Source: Rapana venosa (Eukaryota; Mollusca; Gastropoda; Neogastropoda; Muricidae). From it: a stretch of DNA of 64,000 nt. Below, piece after piece: positions 12,501 to 23,500 of the stretch. Both the position numbers and the translations under genes were made by a program. The stretch is from positions 16,762,999 through 16,826,998 of the forward strand of contig CM054144.1 of the NCBI GenBank assembly GCA_028751875.1, read 5' to 3'. The notes under the pieces are model-generated. The model ran no database searches. It was not told the DNA's origin and saw only the letters and a program-made list of their open reading frames with translations. How positions within the stretch are numbered: position 1 is the stretch's first letter; each line of letters opens with the position of its first letter.

Positions 12501-15500
12501 AGTTTTGTTTGTCGATGGTGTAGCAGTGTCCGTTTTTGGGCGCCATTTTTTCTTGCAAAAATGACATTTAAGCTTCAATTTCTCGGCAACCCTGTCCAAT
12601 TATGCCTACATTTTATTTCTACTATATATTTAACTCTTTCACAACACCCACACAAAAAAACAACAGTCAGATCTTTTCAGAAGCATTTTAATTTTTTTTT
12701 CAAAGAGACCACCCCTCTGGGTGACGACCTTTTGGCAGGAAGTCATCTATATAATATAGCTTAGAAAAAAAAATGCTCCAGATGCAGCGACAGCTTTATG
12801 GGGAAAGAAAAACTGAACTGAAGGTACTAAGGTCGGCTTTTTTTTTCCTTAGCTGATACAAAAAAACAATACACAGATCCAAAAAGCCACCAGCGCGCAT
12901 ATATGTGATGCACTCCCACAAAAGGTACATTACATTAAGTGCCTTTTTAACATTTTTCAGATTTTGATACAGTGAGAAACTTCAATCATTAAGCTTTATA
13001 ATGATGTATTTTTTTTGTTATAGGTTGACTAAAAGCAAAGTTATATAAGTTTAAAGTGACAGGGTGGTGGGGTGGCCATTTTGAGAAAATGGCATCTGAA
13101 GTTTCAACTGTGTACAAGTGTTTTGATAGAAAGGCCTTAGCAACAGGGCTTTAAATTAAATGAAACTTGGAGAAAAGATTAAGCTGGCACTCTTCTATGA
13201 TCTCCAAACACAAGTTTGAAAGAATGTTTCCTATTTTCCTTGATTTTATATTTTTTATGACATTAATTTCAAGTGAAAATAGGCCGAATCATGTTACCAT
13301 GACAAATGAAAACAAAACGCCCCAATTACAAGTTGTATTTTGTTTGAGCTTAGAAAGCTAAGGAAAGCCTTATTTTCAGTACAACTATTGAATGTCTGAC
13401 AGTTAATATAACAAAAAATGTATAGAAAAAGTTTTCAAAATTATTTTGAACTGGGCAAACAAGTAACTGTCAGGTAATGAAGTTCTTAATTATTCAAACA
13501 TCTCATATTGTCATAAATGTTGATGTGGTTAGGACAAGGGGAGGGGGGTTAAATGGTAAGCATGAAGTATCTGAAAATTTGAACAACGTGATACAAATCA
13601 TATCAAAATAATGATCACGCAATACAAAAAAGGATAGGAAAATGTCACATTACCTGAACTCCAGAGCAGTCTTGTGTTGAACATATTTAATCCATTTGGA
13701 ATCACACATCAAACATAAAATTCACAAACACCAGGCACAGTTCACAATTCTGTCCATCAGTGCTCCATCTCATTGGCAGGTGGTGGAGTCAGAATATCCT
13801 GTGCATATGGTTGCACAAAAGTCCTGATGTTTTTATACAAGTAGTTCTGCCTGTCAAGAGAGGTCAGGTGCTGGAATGACATCAGGCCAGCTGCGGAGAT
13901 TTGCCAGTGCTCCTTCCACATCAGCAACAAGGGTGAAAGTTTGCTCGGGGTCAGCAAGTGTTTCCTTGTACTTCATGACACCAGGTTCCTGGGACGAAAA
14001 GCGGAAATGGGCAATCTTCTTTATTCCTTGAAAGGCACGGAAGTGATTGGCGAAGAAGGATTGCCAGTCGTAGGTTTCCACCTCCGTCCTTGCATCCTGG
14101 GATTCACCCTGACTATCTGAGCCCTGTTGACCCTTTGTACAGGTGTACTGTTGTGCACAGCAGTGCTCAGATCCTGAAGGCAGTGGACTTCTGACCTCCG
14201 GAATGCCCGTTTCAGGAGCCCAAAGCACCAGTCAGGAGCAAACTTGGTATGTCCTGGTGGCATAAAATGCAAGGAAATGCACTTGTGTCGTCCTGTCATC
14301 ACCCTCCAAGCACAGTACCACAGCACAAATTTATTTTTATTTTGCCCGGCACAGTTGTCGCAGTGTAGATCGCAGCGTTCTTCTCCAAGACCATAGGTCT
14401 TGAAGAAGTGGTGCAGATAGGACACCACAGCATTGGAGCCTTTGCTGGATGATGCTTCCTCATCAATTAAATAGTTGATTTGTTGTGGCAGTTCTTCGCA
14501 ACACACGCCAAAGATGCCCTCCTTTCCGGGTGTTAGAAAATACATGGGGCCGGGCTGGTATGGGGTGTGTGGGAGATGGACCTGTTGCGCAACGTCAAAG
14601 GAGTAGTGCATCGAGATGTTTCTGCTGCACTCTGGGTTTTGCCCCCACTCCTGAACACCTAGCACCTGAATGGTGTCCTTGCCTTCTGCTGTCATGGTCT
14701 TGTACAGGTGCCGCTCTTCTGTCACACGACTCAGATGCGCTCCCTGTGCTGTGATGATCTTGTTTTTTTCAGCTAGAGACATGTTGGCACTCCTGTATAT
14801 GGTGTAGTTGTTCTTCTGGCAGGTCCAGCAGAGGTCAGTCATGGGGCGGGAGGGCAGCCACAAGGAAAGGTAGTAGGCTTGCCCAGAGCTTCCTGAAAGT
14901 TGACAATGCAACAGGTCTCTCTCCTGAAAATATAAATGTGCAAGTTTGAGTTATCAAAGTTGTAAAATTAAAATTTGCACACAACACAATGCAACAAGAT
15001 TTTACATCATAATTATTTTCCTACAATTTATTCATAGCAAAGCCTTGGAATTAAAAAAACAATTTCTTACCAAAGGTGAAATTTTATGCGATCATTGTTA
15101 TCCCCTATTAGAGGTAGCCGCATTCTAATTTTGGGGATAGAAAAGGAAATAAAATCATTAATTGCACTGTTTGATTTCTGTCTTTATTTGAATGTCTGAG
15201 ATTCAGTGTGTATTACAAAACATTATGCTTTTCAGAAGCCTCATTCACTCAGTGATTTGAAACCACAATTTTTTTTTTGTCATTAAGACAATGATATAAA
15301 AAGATATGCAAATTATGTGATGGTCTTGTTTATTTTTTTCAAATCTATCAATTTTTCACAGTTTAGCAGTATGAAGTTTTTTCACCTTTAAAATTATAAA
15401 AAGATGCATGTGAATGTATGTGAGTGAGTGAGTGTGTGTACCTTGCTTTATGACAGACTAAACTTTAAAAAGGTAAATTTACCAGCAGCTGCTGCACTGG

Positions 15501-16697
15501 CAAGGAAGTCGAGGTGAACTTTGTTTTTGGGGGCACTTGACGGCAGCAGCAGCAAAATGTCATCCCTGTGATATCCTGGCACTCTCCCTGGGAGGCTGAC
15601 GGCATTTTCCTCGGCATAGTTTCTGATAAATGTCTTCACATTAGATATGTCATGAAAGCTCAGGGCTCTGGTGTTGTTCTTCCTGCCACCTTGTTTATTC
15701 TGCCTTGGACTTGGACCATTCTCTCTGTAGTGGTCCATGTTGTTCCTGAGCTTCCTTTCTTTAACTCTGAAACAGGCAGAGCAAAGATAATAAAACATAG
15801 ATTCAACACAAATATTAAAAATCTAACGCAGGAGCTATGATTTATATATATTATTTTCATGGCAAAAAACCCCCTAAATATTCTAAGTTTAGATAACATT
15901 ATTATACACACACACCAGAAATTAAATCAAAGCACTAAGCAAAACCAATCAGCCACCCCTCAGGAACAATGATCTATTTATATTTTCGTGGCAAGAAGAT
16001 TTTTAAGTTTAGAAAATATGTATTGTACACACAAACACCATACCACAACACACACACACATCACACACACACATCACACCACACCACACACACACAAAAG
16101 AAACTAAATCAAAGCACTGAATAAAAGTATTAAGCCAATCAGCAACTCAACCCCACCCCACCCTTAAAAATAACCTATATACAATACAATTGAAACACCT
16201 GAAACAGAAACTGTCATCAAATCTTAACACTTGAAGATAAGAAAGTACTTACCCTGTACCCAAGGGAGGAAAAATAATCTGACATTTATTTAATTCTGAG
16301 TCATGAAAATATACAGTAATTATATATGTATGTAAACAATGTAAACACAACCATACCCTGTAAGAAAGAAGAATGTTTTTCTGCAGACCAGTCTGTTCAT
16401 CAGTGAGTAGTCAGTTCTAGTCCGCACTCGCTCCTTCTGCTCTTTCTTCTTGCTGCTCACAGTTGTAGGGCCTTGATGCATGTCTGAGCAAAAATTGCCC
16501 ATGACAAACATGTCCAGCTCCTCTGATGAAAAAAAAAGTGCATGCTTATTAATATCAACAAGACAAATGTTGCTCTTTATCACACATCATAAAACTGCTT
16601 CATACCATAAGAACAGCAAAATATTACACTGTATCTAACCAGAATAAACAATGTCAGTGCACACTCTTGATGTCTGGTGTGTGTGTGTGTGTGTGTG

Positions 16698-16775
<78 letters not shown>

Positions 16776-19700
16776 TGTTGTCCAAGGTTGTGAAAGTGGT
16801 CATGATGATGGTGATAGTGAAGGTAGCCCCACACACACACACACACACACTGGTATATTTATAGTTTTTATTCATTTGACAAGTACTTTTTACTGAAAAT
16901 AACAGTTGTAGAAATAATGTAAATGTTGTACACACACTTATTTATCATTAAATTACTTTTCTTTTAACCTTAGAACAGTTGTGGCATTTTTGAATAGGTT
17001 AATTAATAATAGTTTTTCTTCATTGTTTTAATGTTCTTAGCTATACTATTTAGGTCAGGTCAGAGACTCCCTCTGCTACTGGTAACCATGTAACCCAGTA
17101 CCACCTGCCACATGTGGGGAGTAAACCCAACCAAAAAATCCGACCTGGAGAAGGATGGGCTCCGCCAGGTTTGATTTGCCCAAGATACACCCATGAAAAA
17201 GACAGCCAGAATCTCCATACCGGATCGGTCGTCGCCCGGGTTACCAAGGACCGCGCCTTCTGTTGCTCATCAGGACAGATGTCGAAAGTATGCTACTGAT
17301 GTAAAACGCAGCAAAATTCGTGCCAGAAACAACACCATCATTGGCACATGGAATGTACGGACACTAAGAGCTGCAGGCAAAGTGGAAGAACTGACACATG
17401 AGATGTCCAGATATCAATGGCACATCCTTGGGCTCTGCGAAGTCAGGTGGAAAAACATGGGGAGAAACAACGACCCAGGAAGACCACAAATTATACTACA
17501 GTGGAAAACAGGATAAACATGAACACGGCGTGGGGTTTCTCGTTCACAAAGACACCGTGAACACCGTCATGAGCTGTCAGCCTGTGTCCAGCAGACTTAT
17601 TACCATCCGCCTGAGAGCAACCCCCTTTAACATAACTATAGTACAGGCATACGCCCCTACATCAGACTGCACAGATGAAGCCGTAGAAGAATTTATGACC
17701 AGCTACAAGAGGTTCTGAATCAAACACCCAAGAAAGACATCCTCGTTGTGCAAGGTGACTGGAACGCCAAGGTAGGAGAAGATGCATGGAAAGACTGGGA
17801 GGGCGTTTGTGGGCCACATTGTAATAACCAATCAAATGAAAGAGGCTTGAGACTCCTGGAGTTTGCCAGTAACAACCACCTCCAGCTAGTGAATACACTT
17901 GGCCCACACAAGAAATCCAGAAAATGGACATGGCATAGCCCAAATGGAGAACACCACAACCAAATAGATTACATCATGGTGAAAAGACGGTTTCAGTCTA
18001 GCGTTAACATCGCACAGACACGAAGTTTTCCAGGAGCAGACATAGGGAGTGATCATGATCTTGTGATGATGACTTTCCGACTACGTCTAAAGAAAATCCA
18101 CAAGCGGAACAACATCAGGATCAAATTTGACCTCGAGAAGCTGAAGGACCCAGAGGTATTAGAAATTTTTCAAGCAAGGATAGGTGGAAAGTTTGCAGCA
18201 CTCACTGTGATAGACTCAGACATAGATACACTGACGAATAGTTTCAATACAGCAGTGACTGAAACAGCAAACGAGCTTCTTGGCAAACACCGACCAGTCA
18301 AAAAACCATGGGTCACACCTAACATCCTACAACTATGCGACAAGCGTAGAGAGTTGAAGAAAAAGAAAAATGAAACAAAAGAAAGAGCAGAACAATATAG
18401 GGCAGTCAACAAAAGAATCAGGAAGTCCATGACGGAGGCAAAAGAGAAATGGATCGGTGAACAGTGCCAAGACATTGAAGAGAACATCAAGAAAAACAAT
18501 AGCAAGAAAGCATATCAGCTGGTGAAAGACCTGACTAGCACGAAACAGAGAAAAGGTTTAACAATCCAAGACAAAAATGGGAAGTGTCTCACCGACGACC
18601 AAGATATTCTGAACAGATGGACAGAATACTGCTCCGACCTGTATAACTATAGAACCGCAGGAGATCCAGAAGTCCTTAATGTACCCGAAAGCAAAGACAC
18701 AGACAGTCACCCTATCCTCGAGAAGAAGTGGAAACAGCAGTCAGATCGCTGAAAAAGGGGAAGTCAGCAGGGGCTGACAACATTCCAGCTGAGTTGGTCC
18801 AAGCTGGAGGGGAAGCCATGATCAGCGCCCTACTAAGAATCTGCAACAAGATCTGGCAGACAGGAAAATGGCCAACACCATGGACACAGTCACTCATCAT
18901 CACCCTCCCCAAGAAAGGAAATCCACAACAATGCCATAATTACCGCACAATCAGCCTCATATCTCACCCAAGCAAGGTCATGCTGCAGATAATATTGAAT
19001 AGACTGAAGCCACAAGCAGAGACCATCATTGCTGAGGAACAAGCAGGTTTCAGAGCAGGGCGCAGCACAACAGAACAGATATTCAACCTCAGAATACTAT
19101 GTGAGCGGTACCTTCAACATCAACAAGACCTTTACCACGTATTTATCGATTTTAAGAAGGCATTTGACAGGGTATGGCATGCAGCTTTGTGGGCAACCAT
19201 GAATTTGTACAGCATCAATGCAAACCTGATCAGAGTCATCAAACAGCTGTACAGCGAGGCCACCAGTGCAGTGTACTACAACAACAACATTGGAGAATGG
19301 TTTCGAACAACAGTTGGAGTAAGGCAGGGCTGTCTACTCTCACCCACTCTTTTCAACATCTTCCTTGAGAGAATCATGGCTGATGCACTGGAACATCATG
19401 AAGGATCAGTCAGCATTGGTGGCAGAACGATCACAAACCTCCGCTTCGCAGATGACATTGATGGAATAGCAGGATCAGAAAAAGAGCTTGCCAGCCTAAC
19501 AGAAACACTTGAATAAGGCCTCCAAAACATACGGCATGGAAATCAGTGCAGAGAAGACCAAACTGATGACTAATAACACCAACGGCATTAGCACTGATAT
19601 CAGGGTTAATGACCAGAAGCTGGAAACAGTTCAAAGCTTCAAGTACCTGGGAGCCATTGTATCAGACCAGGGATCCAAGCCAGAAGTAGTATGCAGGACT

Positions 19701-20515
19701 GCACAGACAATAACAGCTTTGTCAAAACTAAACACCATCTGGAGAGATAAAAATATCTCACTTATCTCCAAGATCAGACTAATGCGCTCCCTTGTCATAT
19801 CCATATTTCTGTATGCCTGTGAATCATGGACCCTGACTGCAGATTTGGAGAGAAGAGTACAGGCAGTGGAGATGAGATGCTTTCGGAGACTCCTTGGCAT
19901 CTCCTACAAAGACCACATAAGCAACGAAAGCGTGCATAACAGAATCCAGCAAACCATTGGACCCTATGAGAACCTTCTAACGATCGTGAAAAAGCGTAAA
20001 CTTAAATGGTATGGGCATGTCACAAGATCCCAAGGAATTACAAAGACAGTTTTGCAAGGCACTGTCCAAGGAGGAAGAAGAAGAGGCAGACCAAGGAAGA
20101 GCTGGGAGGATAACATCAGCGAATGGACAGGCCTAGAACTCAACAAAACCCTGAGAAAGGCAGAACAGAGAGAGGAATGGAGGGAACTGGTTGTTGAGTC
20201 TTTGAGGGTGCCCCCACGGTCGTCAGACTACGGGACAGATAGATAGATAGATAGATAGCTATACTATAATTGTAGCATCATGTTCATGCTTTTTAGTTAC
20301 ATTATTTTCTTGAAGGTCATCCACCACCACCACCTTCATTTAAAAAATGTTGTTTTTTTTATCACATATTGTTGACAGACATTAAATAGACTAGAAGACA
20401 TGCATGTGCAGACTGATGGGAAAAAAAGAGCAGATATTAGATAAAAATACATTGTTCCATTTGGAAATAAAGATCTGAGTTTGAGTTGACTTTCACACAC
20501 ACACACACACACATG

Positions 20516-20547
<32 letters not shown>

Positions 20548-23500
20548 GTGTACATGAAGTGGAAAAATGTAAACTCACCTTTTGTCATATCCTGTGTGCT
20601 CAGCTGCAATGACAGCACTTCTTCTGCAGTAAACTGCGAAATGCACCCTCTTCTCTGTTGTCGCCCTTCTTCAGCAGCAACCTTGATTTGGGAGCACTTG
20701 CATGCAAATTTGGCTGCTTCTTCCAGAGTAGGGTAGGTGCCAGCACTGTCAGCGCTACTTGCACTTGGTTCAGCATTTTCCTGAATCGTTTCAACATGAA
20801 CAAGGGGAGCATCTTCTTTTTCTTCACACAGTTCCTCCAATTCTAAATGTTCATCTTTGTGGAGAGTTTCATCAGACGCTTTAGGCAGGGAGAGTCGTTT
20901 TTCAAAATTTCCCAGCTCGTCGTCGGTCTCCTCGTCATCGCTGCTATCTATGTCAATTTCTTCACCTTCAGTGGCAAAATACTCAGTGATTAAATCTTTT
21001 ATTTCATCAATTGGTGACATACCAGCAACTATGCTTTCATTTAAAAGGTCTTTTATACGATCTGCCTTCTTTTCAGCTTCCATGGTTTCTCGATCGCCCG
21101 ATCGCTGCCGGTCTTGTTGATGTGGAAAAATTGGTTGGATTTACTTCCCTTGATTTAACGCAACCAACCAAATACCTGTTGCTATGTTCACTGAGGACAT
21201 TCTGCCTTCTCATTGGTCATTTCACTTGAGTTTGTGTACTAAATTTAGAAACAGATTACGCTATGGGACTACGATAGAATGGCTGGAATTTCCACGATCT
21301 TTTAGGCGGGAAACAGAGCTTTCCAATGATGTGTCATGTTGTAGGTGGAACAGCGGGTTGCACCATGAAACAAAGGCCACAATATCTGTCTAATTTCAGC
21401 GTTTAAGAGTCGGATTTTGGTACAGTATGTCTATAAAATAATGAATTAAACTACTTTATAAACTGAATTGGAGTCTGATACTTTGGAATATGATTTTTAG
21501 ATGTTTGAAGAAATCAAAACTGCAAAAAACATGAAAATCCCTTAAAAATAGGTCATGCAGCCTTTTCGGCCTGCACGCGAAAACTCCCTGACCGACTTTT
21601 GGGATGTGCCGTTGTAGCGCGTCACATACATATATCTAAACACTGAACGTAAAAACAAATTTACATACCATCTTATTCATAAAATCATACGATGCATTGA
21701 AAGGAGACTCAACATCACTGTAACACAGGCAAAACAAGACACTAAGACGATCCCCACCTGACAGCGAGCAGGAGTATTTGCCGCTGTGGTCGGCCACAAA
21801 GTAGTGGCCTTCAGTACAGCTGACCTGCTCCACTTTGCGCACGTTGACCAGCAGGTCCTCCTGCACAGGCAGGAAGAGGGCAGAGTCTCCTGACCTCCAC
21901 TCCTCCGTCTGGAAGACGTGGTCACTGCGGGGGATGGACAGGAAGTGACGCCCCGAGCCGCCGCCTCCTGAAACACAGCAAGTCACAGTGAGTAGTCTGC
22001 ATGGGTGGGTAGTCTAGTGGCAACACACCTGTTTAGAAAGGGAGAGGTTTCTGTCCTGGACTTTACTTTTTGGCTGTCTCATCTTCTGAGAGATTCCTCT
22101 TCTGCTGTTCCCATGCTGCTTCTTCTGATCTCTTCAACAAAGAAACAAAAAAGAAACAAGCACATTGGTGTCGTGCTAAGACTTCACTCATGACGTCAGA
22201 ACATGGCCACATTAATGGTGGGTAAAAGGTTGTATACATAAAATTTCACACTGGTAAACTTCAGAGCTCTAGCCAAAAATAAAAACAAAACAAAAAAATA
22301 TCAGTCTTGTGTGATTTTTTGTCATGTCTAATAAGGCAGTGAAACAAACACAGGGTTCATACAGACTTGTTGGGGAAAAATTTAGGGCCTTTTTAGGGCT
22401 TTTTAGGGGCCATCATTTCCAAATTTAGGGCCTAGCTGCGGGGCATCAAAGTATAATTATCAACCTGTGTACACGTTTACTTTGATAAACAAATCTCAAA
22501 CTCATGTAAGCAAAGTCTTCATGTCTAAAACTGCATGTTGGATATTGATTATTGACACAAATCCAAGTTAAGTTCTAGAATAAAATGTCTTTCAATCATT
22601 CATAGATACCACAATGAATTAAATCTTCACACACTAAAACATCAAATTATGGTGTGATGGAAGTCTCCATGTCTTGAAATACCAAGCAAAGTGAAAACTG
22701 AAATAAGTGTCTCTGATTTTAATAGTTTTTTTCACAAACAACTAGCAAAGTGAACTTCAGACACTATCCCTCAAACTTCATCTGATGTGAACCAGTCTCT
22801 TTGCCTTATCAAAGATGCAGATGGTTACCGAGTACTAGAACTGGTAATAACAATACCCTCACACAGTCACAGTGCCTCTTCCAAATTCTGCTCCTTTATT
22901 TCAATCTCACACATGTGTACATGCAGGCATTTACACACACACACACACGCACGCACGTGCGCGCATGTATGCATGCATGCACAAGAGAGTGAGACAGAGA
23001 GACAGACAGATGTTGCTGGACACAAGTTCTCTTCACTATGAATACATGTACAAGTCCTGTACCATCAATGCAGACCGAGTGGTAGGCCTAACACTGGCTT
23101 GAGAAGGATGCCCACGCCCTCTCCCCATAGTAATTTTTTTTTTTTAAAGCAAGAATCTTTGGATCAAGTCTGCCAATAACTGAATAAGCTGCAAATCTTA
23201 AAGTCAAGTCAACTAAATCGACCACATTGAGCAGTGGAAAATATGCAAAGTGCTGGCATTTCTGACTTGCCTTATCAACTGGATTCGTTTCTGTATGCAT
23301 TCTGCAGGAAATCCGTGGGATAATCTCCTCAAATAAAGAATAGATTTGGCTACAGGTTTTATTGTTTTCCCATTCTGACACGCGACTGTATCACTGAATG
23401 TCATTTTGTAAACTGTGCATGTACACAGGAGAAACAATAGGCCTTGCTATTCACAGCGCAGCTATGCTAAAATTTTAAAAAATCTCGTAGTGAAGGACTT

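Larger units (their letters stand above)
9516..12744. mobile_element. 3.2-kb terminal-inverted-repeat DNA transposon
   Basis: The first 23 bases (9516-9538, starting GACTTCCTGCCAAAAGG) are the exact reverse complement of 12722-12744. Both ends are flanked by ATCT (9512-9515 and 12745-12748), a 4-bp target-site duplication. A GTCGCAC...GTGATTAC motif recurs about eight times, clustered 0.2-0.5 kb from the left end and 0.4-1.0 kb from the right end, with none in the middle. That layout resembles transposase-binding subterminal repeats. No full transposase is visible, so it is non-autonomous or decayed; it does carry a minus-strand promoter-like exon and a short ORF. Superfamily not assigned. 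Confidence 0.85.
13757..21083 (-). pseudogene. Four-exon DUF7869-type, transposase-like gene with frame breaks
   Basis: Exons on the minus strand: 21083-20579 (starts with ATG), 16522-16357, 15766-15483 and 14923-13757. Splice phases join cleanly. Exon 1 encodes an acidic stretch (IDIDSSDDEETDDELG). Exon 2 has EELDMFVMG and MNRLVCRKTFFFL, and exon 3 NYAEENAVSLPGRVPGYHRDD. Exon 4 has TDLCWTCQKN and the family hallmark HCDNCAGQNKN...GHTKFAPDWCFGLLKR, an RNase H/DDE-like core known from the DUF7869 group of repetitive metazoan proteins. Exon 4 carries three frame shifts: about +4 bases near 14849-14853, then a compensating pair near 14100 and near 13870. All the rest reads well, so the decay is recent or the breaks are sequencing errors. 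The third segment ends LYKNIRTFVQPYAQDILTPPP before TGA at 13759-13757. It sits within an intron of the host gene, on the same strand, and its first intron holds a retrotransposon. Confidence 0.7.

Noticed and set aside
13517..13590. Similarity to 9540-9600 (AGGACAAGGGG ... GTTRAA ... ACTTGAACAACGTG-like)
   Set aside because: Noticed as a possible second copy of the transposon's left interior, but no inverted ends or duplication were found, so I did not call an element.
21669..21717. A 49-base minus-strand piece with good splice sites (SDVESPFNASYDFMNKM)
   Set aside because: Its open frame does not match the phase left by the exon at 21757-21967, while the exon at 6911-6993 does. It could be an alternative exon but I could not support it.
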